From: Flavobacteriaceae bacterium
Lineage (GTDB): Bacteria; Bacteroidota; Bacteroidia; Flavobacteriales; Flavobacteriaceae
Length of the DNA: 5,255 nucleotides
Direction of reading: 5' to 3'
Assembly: GCA_023141985.1 (NCBI GenBank)
Contig: JAGLKH010000296.1
Coordinates: 1-5,255, forward strand
Shown here: one piece after another, positions 1 to 5,255 of the stretch
Layout: each line of letters starts with the position of its first letter
Position numbering within the stretch: the first letter of the stretch is position 1
Program-made: the position numbers and the translations under genes
Notes under the pieces: generated by a model
Told to the model about the DNA's origin: nothing
The model's input: only the letters and a program-made list of their open reading frames with translations
Databases searched by the model: none

Positions 1-510
1 GTAGCAACTGGACGTATTGAAACAGGAGTTGCAAATACTGGAGATGCTGTTGATATCATCGGTATGGGTGCAGAAAAATTAACTTCTGTAGTTACAGGAG
101 TTGAGATGTTTCGTAAAATATTAGATAGAGGTGAAGCTGGTGATAACGTAGGGATATTATTAAGAGGTATTGAAAAAACTGAAATTAAAAGAGGAATGGT
201 AATCTGTAAACCAGGTTCTGTAACTCCACATGCTAAATTTAAGGCAGAAGTTTATATCCTAAAGAAAGAAGAAGGTGGACGTCATACTCCATTTCATAAT
301 AACTATCGTCCACAATTCTATGTACGTACAACAGACGTAACTGGTAATATTATTTTACCTGATGGAGTTGAGATGGTTATGCCTGGAGATAACTTAACTA
401 TTACTGTTGATTTGCATCAAGCAATTGCTATGAACGTTGGTTTGCGTTTTGCAATTAGAGAAGGTGGTAGAACAGTTGGAGCAGGTCAGGTTACTGAAAT
501 TATTGACTAA
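1..510 (+). CDS. tuf: Elongation factor Tu, C-terminal part (5' end outside window)
   Basis: The reading frame is open from base 1 and gives 169 residues before TAA at 508-510. EF-Tu is a cytoplasmic GTPase that carries aminoacyl-tRNA to the ribosomal A site. The visible part begins in beta-barrel domain 2 ([28 protein letters not shown]) and continues through domain 3 ([29 protein letters not shown]), ending in the family's usual [15 protein letters not shown] tail. By comparison with the roughly 395-residue family, about 225 residues, including the whole GTP-binding domain, lie upstream of the window. The first ATG seen, at 64, is internal and not a start. No frameshift or missing conserved block is seen. 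A tRNA gene follows 62 nt downstream, an arrangement known for tuf in Bacteroidota. Identity is near certain from sequence conservation. Confidence 0.98.
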   Translation, partial: VATGRIETGVANTGDAVDIIGMGAEKLTSVVTGVEMFRKILDRGEAGDNVGILLRGIEKTEIKRGMVICKPGSVTPHAKFKAEVYILKKEEGGRHTPFHNNYRPQFYVRTTDVTGNIILPDGVEMVMPGDNLTITVDLHQAIAMNVGLRFAIREGGRTVGAGQVTEIID

Positions 511-520
511 ATTAGAATTT

Positions 521-574
521 GTAATATAGAGTGAAGGTATTTCGATTTTTCGGAATACCTTGACTTATATTTAC
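521..574 (+). other. Imperfect RNA hairpin between tuf and tRNA-Trp
   Basis: The core is an 11-bp stem with one G-U pair: AAGGTATTTCG (534-544) and CGGAATACCTT (551-561) around the 6-nt loop ATTTTT. Beyond a G-G mismatch the arms keep pairing imperfectly (GTAATATAGAGT at 521-532 against ACTTATATTTAC at 563-574), reaching the first bases of the tRNA. No T-run follows the stem, so it does not look like an intrinsic terminator. A site that separates the tuf message from the tRNA precursor, or that protects the tuf 3' end, is an inference. Pairing was done by eye, without an energy calculation. Confidence 0.6.
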
Positions 575-645
575 GGGTTTAGCTCAGTTGGTAGAGCACT
601 GGTCTCCAAAACCAGGTGTCGGGAGTTCGAGTCTCTCAACCCGTG
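573..645 (+). tRNA. tRNA-Trp (anticodon CCA)
   Basis: All cloverleaf parts can be placed. The acceptor stem is ACGGGTT (573-579) with AACCCGT (638-644), seven perfect pairs. The D stem is GCTC/GAGC (582-585, 594-597) with loop AGTTGGTA. The anticodon stem is CTGGT/ACCAG (599-603, 611-615) with loop CTCCAAA, placing anticodon CCA at 606-608 after T605. The variable loop is five bases, and the T stem is GGGAG/CTCTC (621-625, 633-637, one G-U) with loop TTCGAGT. The discriminator base is G645. CCA is not encoded (CTT follows), so the end must be added after processing. It reads UGG codons. Being embedded between tuf and secE on the same strand, it is probably cut out of a longer transcript by tRNA-processing nucleases. 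Confidence 0.98.
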
Positions 646-652
646 CTTGGAA

Positions 653-682
653 TGAAGAATTAATAATAAATGTAATTCTTCA
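653..682 (+). other. Perfect 10-bp inverted repeat just downstream of tRNA-Trp
   Basis: TGAAGAATTA (653-662) and TAATTCTTCA (673-682) are exact reverse complements around a 10-nt loop. The stem is A/T-rich and no T-run follows, so termination is unlikely, though a weak effect cannot be excluded. It starts 8 nt after the mature tRNA end and could guide trimming of the 3' trailer or mark the boundary with the secE message; that role is inferred. Confidence 0.6.
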
Positions 683-727
683 ATTATAACAAGAGATGAG
701 ACACCTGTATTGAATAAATTAGACATA

Positions 728-743
728 AGTCTCTCAACTCGTG
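728..743 (+). repeat. Near-copy of the 3' end of tRNA-Trp
   Basis: The 16 bases at 728-743 match 630-645 of the tRNA at 15 positions; the only difference is T739 for C641. The copied part runs from the T loop through the 3' acceptor strand to the discriminator base. The rest of a tRNA (anticodon arm, D arm, 5' acceptor strand) cannot be found in front of it, so it is a fragment and not a second gene. It ends 13 nt before the secE start codon. It could be the remnant of a tandem tRNA duplication or of an insertion at the tRNA 3' end; the sequence does not decide. Confidence 0.7.
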
Positions 744-756
744 AAAATAAAAAAAG

Positions 757-951
757 ATGGCAGGAATTATAAATTATATTAAAGAATCTTTTGAAGAATT
801 AAAAAGTCATGTTTCTTGGACTCCTATGGCAGAAGCCCAGAGTTTAACAGTTTTAGTAGCTCTGTTTTCAATTATTTTTTCTTTAGCTATTTGGGGTGTT
901 GACACTGTGTTTAGTAGAGTTATAAAAGAATATTTTAACTGGATTAACTAA
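757..951 (+). CDS. secE: Preprotein translocase subunit SecE
   Basis: The 64-residue product is the small essential SecE subunit, which clamps SecY in the inner-membrane Sec channel. It shows the short single-span form: an amphipathic N-terminal helix (about residues 4-19, YIKESFEELKSHVSW), then one transmembrane helix (about 30-49, LTVLVALFSIIFSLAIWGVD) and a short tail. The length fits Bacteroidota SecE and is about half that of the three-span E. coli protein. The conserved W-P-T/S turn before the membrane span reads W-T-P here (21-23). The start is the only ATG that gives the family N-terminus. It is preceded by an A-run (about 744-755) and no Shine-Dalgarno sequence, as is usual in this phylum. 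nusG follows after 13 nt, the classical secE-nusG pair, so the two are probably co-transcribed. Confidence 0.95.
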   Translation: MAGIINYIKESFEELKSHVSWTPMAEAQSLTVLVALFSIIFSLAIWGVDTVFSRVIKEYFNWIN

Positions 952-964
952 AGAAGTTAGAGTA

Positions 965-1522
965 ATGTCAGAGAATAGTATTGAAAAGAAATGGTATGTT
1001 GTTAGAGCTGTAAGTGGGCAAGAAAACAAAATTAAAACCTATATAGAAAACGAAATTTCTAGGTTAGGATTAGGAGATTTTGTCGAGCAGGTTTTAGTTC
1101 CAACAGAAAGAGTGATTCAGATTCGTAATGGAAAAAAAGTTCATAAAGAAAAAGTTTTTTTCCCAGGCTATATAATGATTCAAGCAAATTTAAGTGGTGA
1201 GATACCTCATATTATTAAATCTATTACAAATGTAATTGGATTTTTAGGAGAAACAAAAGGAGGAGACCCAGTACCATTAAGACAATCTGAAGTAAACAGA
1301 ATGTTAGGTAAGGTTGATGAATTAGCTCTTCAAACAGATTCGAATGTTGCCATTCCTTTTATTAAAGGGGAAACAGTTAAAGTGATTGATGGTCCATTTA
1401 ATGGATTTGATGGAACAATCGAGAAAATAAACGAAGAAAAACGTAAGCTTGAAGTGATGGTTAAAATTTTTGGAAGAAAAACACCATTAGAATTAAGCTA
1501 TATGCAAGTAGAAAAAGTATAA
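965..1522 (+). CDS. nusG: Transcription termination/antitermination factor NusG
   Basis: The 185-residue product is NusG, which binds the clamp of RNA polymerase, alters pausing and couples transcription to the leading ribosome or to Rho. The NGN domain spans about residues 8-118, with WYVVR (10-14), VSGQENK (16-22), VPTE (45-48) and FFPGYI (65-70). A linker leads to the C-terminal KOW domain (about 130-185), with KGETVKVIDGPFNGFDGTI at 134-152 and VMVKIFGRKTPLEL after it. Length and domain order are normal, with no large insertion in NGN, so this looks like the housekeeping protein and not a specialised NusG paralogue such as those of capsule loci. It lies 13 nt after secE and before the L11 operon, its usual position. 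No clear Shine-Dalgarno sequence precedes the ATG. Confidence 0.97.
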   Translation: MSENSIEKKWYVVRAVSGQENKIKTYIENEISRLGLGDFVEQVLVPTERVIQIRNGKKVHKEKVFFPGYIMIQANLSGEIPHIIKSITNVIGFLGETKGGDPVPLRQSEVNRMLGKVDELALQTDSNVAIPFIKGETVKVIDGPFNGFDGTIEKINEEKRKLEVMVKIFGRKTPLELSYMQVEKV

Positions 1523-1541
1523 TAATTGTTACACATATGTT

Positions 1542-1581
1542 ATAGGTAAGATTTTAGAGCTTCCAATTTTTAGAATCCTAT
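1542..1581 (+). promoter_or_regulatory. Bulged hairpin in the rplK leader (candidate L1 control site)
   Basis: GATTTTAGAG (1550-1559) pairs with TTTTTAGAATC (1568-1577 used) to give ten pairs including three G-U, closing a loop at 1560-1567. Below a 4-nt one-sided bulge (GTAA, 1546-1549) a short second stem, ATAG/CTAT (1542-1545, 1578-1581), continues it. It sits 18 nt upstream of the rplK start. In E. coli, free L1 represses translation by binding a structured leader near rplK, so position and shape allow a similar role. No convincing copy of the rRNA L1-binding motif was recognised, and the pairing is weak and A/U-rich. Confidence 0.4.
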
Positions 1582-1599
1582 CAAACCAAATTATTAAAA

Positions 1600-2040
1600 A
1601 TGGCAAAAGAGATAAGTAAAGTAGTAAAACTACAAGTAAGGGGAGGTGCAGCGAATCCGTCGCCACCAGTTGGACCCGCTTTAGGTGCTGCTGGAGTTAA
1701 TATTATGGAGTTCTGTAAGCAATTTAATGCGAGAACTCAAGATAAACCTGGTAAAATATTGCCAGTTGTTATTAATGTTTACAAAGACAAATCTTTTGAT
1801 TTTGTAATCAAAACTCCACCTGCAGCTGTACAATTATTAGAAGCGGCCAAAACAAAAAAAGGTTCAGGAGAACCAAATAGAGTTAAAGTAGCAAAAGTTT
1901 CTTGGGATCAAGTAAGAACTATTGCAGAAGACAAAATGGTAGATTTAAATGCTTTTACAGTAGATTCTGCAATGAAAATGATTGCTGGTACTGCAAGATC
2001 TATGGGTATTAATATTAAAGGTGGTCAAGCACCTAATTAA
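1600..2040 (+). CDS. rplK: 50S ribosomal protein L11
   Basis: The 146-residue product is L11, which binds the GTPase-associated region of 23S rRNA at the base of the L7/L12 stalk and takes part in factor binding and in the stringent response on stalled ribosomes. The N-terminal domain (about 1-70) holds the proline-rich [10 protein letters not shown] (20-29) and [14 protein letters not shown]. After the [12 protein letters not shown] linker region, the rRNA-binding C-terminal domain follows, with KKGSGEPN (87-93 region), a short conserved helix region, and TARSMGI (131-137). The length is typical. The ATG at 1600 gives [13 protein letters not shown], the expected N-terminus, and is preceded by an A/T-rich stretch instead of a Shine-Dalgarno sequence. 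rplA begins 16 nt after its stop, so the two are surely co-transcribed. Confidence 0.98.
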   Translation: MAKEISKVVKLQVRGGAANPSPPVGPALGAAGVNIMEFCKQFNARTQDKPGKILPVVINVYKDKSFDFVIKTPPAAVQLLEAAKTKKGSGEPNRVKVAKVSWDQVRTIAEDKMVDLNAFTVDSAMKMIAGTARSMGINIKGGQAPN

Positions 2041-2056
2041 TCTAAAATTTTTAAGA

Positions 2057-2743
2057 ATGGCAAGATTAACAAAAAAGCGAAAAGAAGCAGTATCAAAGAT
2101 CGATAGGAGCAAGCTATATAGTGTTGAAGAAGCTTCAGTATTAATAAAAGAGATTTCTAATTCAAAATTTGATGCCTCTGTAGATTTAGCAGTTCGTTTA
2201 GGAGTAGATCCAAGAAAAGCAAATCAAATGGTTAGAGGAGTAGTGTCTCTTCCTCATGGTACAGGTAAGGATATTAAAGTTTTAGCATTAGTAACACCTG
2301 ATAAAGAAGCAGAAGCTAAAGATGCAGGTGCAGATTACGTTGGTTTAGACGAATATCTTAATAAAATTAAGAGTGGTTGGACAGACGTTGATGTTATTAT
2401 AACTATGCCTAGTGTAATGGGTAAATTAGGGCCTTTAGGTAGAATTTTAGGACCAAGAGGATTAATGCCAAACCCTAAAACAGGAACAGTTACAATGGAT
2501 GTTGCTAAAGCTGTTGGAGAAGTAAAAGCAGGGAAAATAGATTTTAAAGTTGATAAAACAGGAATTGTTCATGCTGCAGTTGGCAAAGTATCATTTACTA
2601 CAGATAAATTAGCAGGTAATATTAATGAGTTACTTTCTACTTTAATGAAGTTGAAACCTTCAACCGCAAAGGGAACTTATGTGAAGAGTATTTTTATCTC
2701 CAGCACTATGAGTCCTAGTGTTGCAATAGATCCTAATATTTAA
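2057..2743 (+). CDS. rplA: 50S ribosomal protein L1
   Basis: The 228-residue product is L1, the protein of the mobile L1 stalk that helps release deacylated tRNA from the E site. In many bacteria it also represses its own operon. An in-frame ATG at 1982 would add 25 residues that overlap rplK and resemble nothing in the family; the ATG at 2057 gives [11 protein letters not shown], the normal start, and a normal length. Visible features are [20 protein letters not shown] (38-57), the domain 2 core ([20 protein letters not shown], about 74-93), and the signature [15 protein letters not shown] (132-146), followed by [13 protein letters not shown]. The C-terminus closes with [16 protein letters not shown]. 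It is intact. rplJ starts only 21 nt downstream, so the classical long L10 leader between them is absent. Confidence 0.98.
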   Translation: MARLTKKRKEAVSKIDRSKLYSVEEASVLIKEISNSKFDASVDLAVRLGVDPRKANQMVRGVVSLPHGTGKDIKVLALVTPDKEAEAKDAGADYVGLDEYLNKIKSGWTDVDVIITMPSVMGKLGPLGRILGPRGLMPNPKTGTVTMDVAKAVGEVKAGKIDFKVDKTGIVHAAVGKVSFTTDKLAGNINELLSTLMKLKPSTAKGTYVKSIFISSTMSPSVAIDPNI

Positions 2744-2764
2744 TTAGTAGTTAAAGATTTTATT

Positions 2765-3286
2765 ATGACAAGAGAAGAAAAATCAATAGTAATCAAAGAG
2801 TTAACTGCTCAATTAACAGAGAATATTAATATATATTTAACTGATATTTCTGGATTAAATGCAGGCACTACTTCAGCATTACGTCGTGCTTGTTTTAAAG
2901 CAAATGTTAAGTTAGCAGTTGTAAAAAACACCTTGCTTGAAAAAGCAATGGTAGCATCAGATAAAGATTTTGGAGAGTTACCTTCTGTTTTAAAAGGTAA
3001 TACTTCAGTGATGTATTCCGAAACAGGTAACGCACCGGCCAAAGTAATCAAAGCTTTTAGAAAAAAATCGGATAAACCTCTTTTAAAAGGAGCGTTTATT
3101 GAAGAAGCAATTTATTTAGGCGATGAACAATTAGATACACTGGTAAATATTAAATCAAGAGAAGAGCTAATTGGAGATATTATTGGATTATTACAATCTC
3201 CAGCTAAAAATGTAATTTCAGCACTTCAATCCGGAGGAGGAAAATTATCAGGTATTCTAAAAACTTTATCTCAAAAAGAGGGATAA
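2765..3286 (+). CDS. rplJ: 50S ribosomal protein L10 (stalk base)
   Basis: The 173-residue product is L10, which anchors dimers of L7/L12 to the 23S rRNA next to L11. The N-terminal rRNA-binding domain (about 1-130) starts MTREEKSIVIKEL and contains NIYLTDISGLNAG (22-34), the arginines at 40-41, and VVKNTLLEKAM (52-62), all family landmarks. The C-terminal helix (about 132-170, REELIGDIIGLLQSPAKNVISALQ) is the part that carries L7/L12 dimers. The length is usual. The start has no Shine-Dalgarno sequence, and 21 nt separate it from rplA. Expression probably depends on read-through and possibly translational coupling from rplA. A reverse-strand frame across this gene (2809-3051) is a shadow and is not annotated. 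Confidence 0.97.
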   Translation: MTREEKSIVIKELTAQLTENINIYLTDISGLNAGTTSALRRACFKANVKLAVVKNTLLEKAMVASDKDFGELPSVLKGNTSVMYSETGNAPAKVIKAFRKKSDKPLLKGAFIEEAIYLGDEQLDTLVNIKSREELIGDIIGLLQSPAKNVISALQSGGGKLSGILKTLSQKEG

Positions 3287-3292
3287 AATAAA

Positions 3293-3340
3293 ATGTACGC
3301 ACTTTTTACAAAATATAAATTAAAATTATTAAAACGATAG
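3293..3340 (+). CDS. Possible 15-codon leader ORF immediately before rplL
   Basis: ATG at 3293 opens a frame encoding MYALFTKYKLKLLKR and stopping at TAG 3338-3340, three bases before the rplL ATG. It starts 6 nt after the rplJ stop. The peptide is short, basic and unlike any family I recognise. The arrangement could let ribosomes leaving rplJ re-initiate and pass on to rplL, which must be made in several-fold excess over L10. Chance is a serious alternative, since the spacer is only 57 nt and A/T-rich, and no conservation can be checked here. Confidence 0.2.
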   Translation: MYALFTKYKLKLLKR

Positions 3341-3343
3341 AAA

Positions 3344-3718
3344 ATGGCAGATTTAAAAGATTTCGCAGAACAGTTAGTAAACTTAACAGTAAAAGAGGTT
3401 AACGAATTAGCTGGTATATTAAAAGATGAATATGGTATCGAGCCTGCTGCTGCTGCAGTAGCTGTTGCGGGACCAGCTGAAGGTGGTGGAGATGCTGCTG
3501 AGGAGCAAACAGAATTTGATGTAATCCTTAAAGCCGCTGGAGGTTCTAAACTTGCAGTTGTAAAATTAGTTAAAGAATTAACAGGTTTAGGGTTAAAAGA
3601 TGCTAAAGGATTAGTTGATAGTGCACCAAGCGCTATAAAAGAAGGAGTATCTAAAGACGAAGCCGAAGGGCTTAAATCTTCTTTAGAAGAAGCAGGAGCC
3701 GAAGTTGAGCTTAAGTAA
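3344..3718 (+). CDS. rplL: 50S ribosomal protein L7/L12
   Basis: The 124-residue acidic product is L7/L12, the multi-copy stalk protein that recruits and stimulates EF-Tu, EF-G, IF2 and release factors. The N-terminal dimerisation domain (about 1-33, [21 protein letters not shown]) binds L10. A flexible alanine/glycine-rich hinge (about 34-53, [20 protein letters not shown]) follows, then the globular factor-binding domain (about 56-124). The latter has [19 protein letters not shown] and [16 protein letters not shown] (77-92), the helix pair that contacts the factors, and ends [11 protein letters not shown]. Length and layout are standard. The codon-rich GCT/GCA hinge at about 3443-3503 is normal low-complexity coding sequence. 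A likely partial terminator follows before rpoB, in keeping with the need for more L7/L12 than RNA polymerase. Confidence 0.98.
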   Translation: MADLKDFAEQLVNLTVKEVNELAGILKDEYGIEPAAAAVAVAGPAEGGGDAAEEQTEFDVILKAAGGSKLAVVKLVKELTGLGLKDAKGLVDSAPSAIKEGVSKDEAEGLKSSLEEAGAEVELK

Positions 3719-3740
3719 GCTTAACTAAACTACTACATAT

Positions 3741-3782
3741 GGTTTAGGTCTGGAGTATTAGTCTTTAGACCTAGACCCTTTT
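3741..3782 (+). terminator. Candidate leaky terminator (attenuator) between rplL and rpoB
   Basis: GGTTTAGGTCTG (3741-3752) and TAGACCTAGACC (3766-3777) form 12 consecutive pairs, two of them G-U, around a 13-nt loop. One C and the run TTTT (3779-3782) follow. The strong stem with a short T-run suits partial termination, the role of the attenuator known at this junction in E. coli. Here it would lower rpoBC expression relative to the ribosomal genes. It could instead, or also, be an RNase III cleavage site. No strong full-length T-run is present, so complete termination is unlikely. Confidence 0.6.
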
Positions 3783-3805
3783 GTGTATATAAAAGTAATG
3801 TACAC
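3783..3805 (+). other. Second small hairpin upstream of rpoB
   Basis: GTGTATAT (3783-3790) pairs with ATGTACAC (3798-3805), eight pairs with one G-U, around the loop AAAAGTA. It begins directly after the T-run of the preceding hairpin and ends 35 nt before the rpoB ATG. It may shape the 5' end left after termination or processing. It is weaker than its neighbour and could be coincidental. Confidence 0.4.
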
Positions 3806-3840
3806 GTTAAAATATTTTTTAATCAAAATTTCGTCCGTCG

Positions 3841-5255
3841 ATGTTAGCAACACAAGCTGAAAGATTAAATTTCTCATCTATTAAAAATAGAACAGAATAC
3901 CCGGATTTTTTGGATATTCAGATTAAATCCTTCCAGGATTTTTTCCAATTAGAGACTAAATCAGAAGAAAGGGATACAGAAGGGTTATACAATACCTTTA
4001 TGGAAAACTTCCCAATTACAGATACACGTAATCAATTTGTTTTGGAATTTTTGGATTACTTTATAGATCCACCAAGATATACAATAGAAGAATGTATTGA
4101 AAGAGGACTTACCTATAGTGTACCACTAAAGGCAAGGCTTAAATTGTACTGTACAGACCCAGAGCATGAGGATTTTGAGACTATTGTCCAAGATGTGTAT
4201 TTAGGTACAATTCCTTATATGACACCAAGAGGAACGTTTTGTGTCAATGGTGCAGAACGAGTTGTAGTATCTCAATTGCATCGTTCTCCGGGAGTTTTCT
4301 TTGGACAATCATTTCATGCCAATGGAACAAAATTATATTCTGCAAGAGTTATTCCTTTTAAAGGCTCTTGGATAGAATTTGCTACCGATATTAACAGTGT
4401 AATGTACGCTTACATCGATAGAAAGAAAAAGTTACCTGTTACTACTTTATTTAGAGCAATTGGTTTTGAAAGAGATAAAGATATTCTTGAAATATTTGAC
4501 CTTGCTGAAGAAGTAAAAGCTACAAAAACAGGACTAAGAAAATACTTAGGCCGTAAGTTAGCTGCTCGTGTATTAAAAACATGGCATGAGGACTTCGTTG
4601 ATGAAGATACTGGAGAAGTTGTTTCTATAGAACGAAACGAGATCGTTTTAGATCGTGATACTATTCTGGAAAAAGATCATATTGAAGAAATTCTTGAATC
4701 TGGTTCCAAAACTATCCTTTTACATAAAGAGGATAACCAAATGGGAGATTATGCTATTATTCATAATACCTTACAAAAAGATCCAACAAACTCAGAAAAA
4801 GAAGCGGTAGAACACATTTATCGTCAATTACGTAACGCCGAACCGCCAGATGAGGAAACTGCACGAGGTATTATTGATAAGCTATTCTTTAGTGATCAAC
4901 GTTATAATTTAGGAGAAGTAGGTCGTTATAGAATGAACAAAAAGTTAGGACTTGATATCGATATGGATAAAAAGGTTCTTACTAAGCAAGATATCATTAC
5001 TATAGTAAAATATTTAATTGAGTTAATTAATTCTAAAGCTGAGATTGACGATATTGATCACTTATCAAACCGTCGTGTACGTACAGTAGGTGAACAATTA
5101 TCTTCACAATTTGGAGTTGGTTTAGCTCGTATGGCTCGTACAATTCGTGAACGTATGAATGTTCGTGATAATGAAGTCTTCACACCTATAGATTTAATTA
5201 ATGCAAAGACATTATCGTCTGTTATTAATTCATTTTTTGGAACAAATCAGTTATC
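3841..5255 (+). CDS. rpoB: RNA polymerase beta subunit, N-terminal part (3' end outside window)
   Basis: The frame from ATG 3841 stays open to the window end, giving 471 full codons of a protein usually near 1270 residues in this group. RpoB forms, with RpoC, the catalytic core of RNA polymerase. The sequence covers the protrusion and lobe: [19 protein letters not shown] (20-38), [34 protein letters not shown], then [11 protein letters not shown] (144-154) next to the N-terminal rifampicin position (V143, matching E. coli V146). [14 protein letters not shown]-like [11 protein letters not shown] and [17 protein letters not shown] (403-419) follow. It breaks off in FFGTNQL (465-471), exactly at the start of the main rifampicin-resistance region, so resistance cannot be judged. 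The start context (TTTCGTCCGTCG) is unusually GC-containing for this window and lacks a Shine-Dalgarno sequence, but the N-terminus [11 protein letters not shown] fits flavobacterial RpoB. Confidence 0.98.
   Translation, partial: MLATQAERLNFSSIKNRTEYPDFLDIQIKSFQDFFQLETKSEERDTEGLYNTFMENFPITDTRNQFVLEFLDYFIDPPRYTIEECIERGLTYSVPLKARLKLYCTDPEHEDFETIVQDVYLGTIPYMTPRGTFCVNGAERVVVSQLHRSPGVFFGQSFHANGTKLYSARVIPFKGSWIEFATDINSVMYAYIDRKKKLPVTTLFRAIGFERDKDILEIFDLAEEVKATKTGLRKYLGRKLAARVLKTWHEDFVDEDTGEVVSIERNEIVLDRDTILEKDHIEEILESGSKTILLHKEDNQMGDYAIIHNTLQKDPTNSEKEAVEHIYRQLRNAEPPDEETARGIIDKLFFSDQRYNLGEVGRYRMNKKLGLDIDMDKKVLTKQDIITIVKYLIELINSKAEIDDIDHLSNRRVRTVGEQLSSQFGVGLARMARTIRERMNVRDNEVFTPIDLINAKTLSSVINSFFGTNQL

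Noticed and set aside
513..521. TAGAATTTG as a Bacteroidota-type -7 promoter element (TAnnTTTG) for the tRNA
   Set aside because: It has three instead of two bases between TA and TTTG, and no convincing -33 partner could be placed; too weak to annotate.
646..743. Second, degenerate tRNA gene
   Set aside because: Only the last 16 nt resemble a tRNA; no 5' acceptor strand, D arm or anticodon arm can be found.
1526..1555. TTG and TAAGATTTT as a possible promoter before rplK
   Set aside because: Spacing is tolerable but the -7 match is poor, and the same bases form the leader hairpin; no support beyond weak similarity.
1982..2056. In-frame upstream ATG extending rplA by 25 residues
   Set aside because: The extension overlaps rplK, has no similarity to the L1 N-terminus, and the ATG at 2057 gives the standard [10 protein letters not shown] start and length.
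2809..3051. 80-codon reverse-strand ORF
   Set aside because: It lies wholly within rplJ, has no recognisable domains, and is explained as a shadow of a strongly conserved gene.
3443..3503. GCT/GCA-rich low-complexity tract as a repeat element
   Set aside because: It encodes the normal alanine/glycine-rich hinge of L7/L12.
3783..3840. Separate rpoB promoter in the rplL-rpoB spacer
   Set aside because: No good TAnnTTTG element is present; the visible structure is better read as hairpins in a read-through transcript.

Overview
The window is a housekeeping segment of a bacterial chromosome. It carries the end of tuf, a tRNA-Trp gene, secE, nusG, rplK, rplA, rplJ, rplL and the first third of rpoB, all on the + strand. 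The proteins suggest a member of the Bacteroidota, most likely Flavobacteriia/Flavobacteriaceae. The reasons are the AT-rich codon use, the tuf-tRNA-Trp-secE-nusG order, a 64-residue single-span SecE, an RpoB N-terminus that reads like flavobacterial RpoB, and A/T-rich start regions without clear Shine-Dalgarno sequences. The assignment comes from recalled family sequences, not from a search.

Layout: 1-510 is the C-terminal part of EF-Tu, cut by the window edge. 511-572 is a short spacer holding a long imperfect hairpin. 573-645 is tRNA-Trp(CCA). 646-756 is a spacer with a perfect 10-bp inverted repeat and a 16-nt near-copy of the tRNA 3' end. 757-951 is secE and 965-1522 is nusG. 1523-1599 is a leader with a bulged hairpin before rplK (1600-2040). 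rplA starts at 2057 (not at the in-frame ATG at 1982) and ends at 2743; rplJ is 2765-3286. A 15-codon mini-ORF (3293-3340) stops 3 nt before rplL (3344-3718). 3719-3840 separates rplL from rpoB and holds two successive hairpins, the first with a short T-run like a leaky terminator. rpoB runs from 3841 off the end of the window and is cut at the start of the rifampicin-resistance region. No gene-free stretch exceeds 300 bases.

The genes all serve gene expression and export. EF-Tu, tRNA-Trp, L11, L1, L10 and L7/L12 act in translation, with L11/L10/L7/L12 forming the GTPase-associated stalk that recruits EF-Tu. NusG and RpoB act in transcription, and SecE in the Sec translocon. Close spacing suggests a co-transcribed unit in which RNA structure in the spacers adjusts processing and relative dosage.

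I found no new multi-gene system. Every full-length protein is recognisable and looks intact. The points worth a second look are in the spacers: the tRNA 3'-end copy, the tandem hairpins before rpoB, the rplK leader hairpin, the lack of room for a classical L10 leader, and the mini-ORF abutting rplL.
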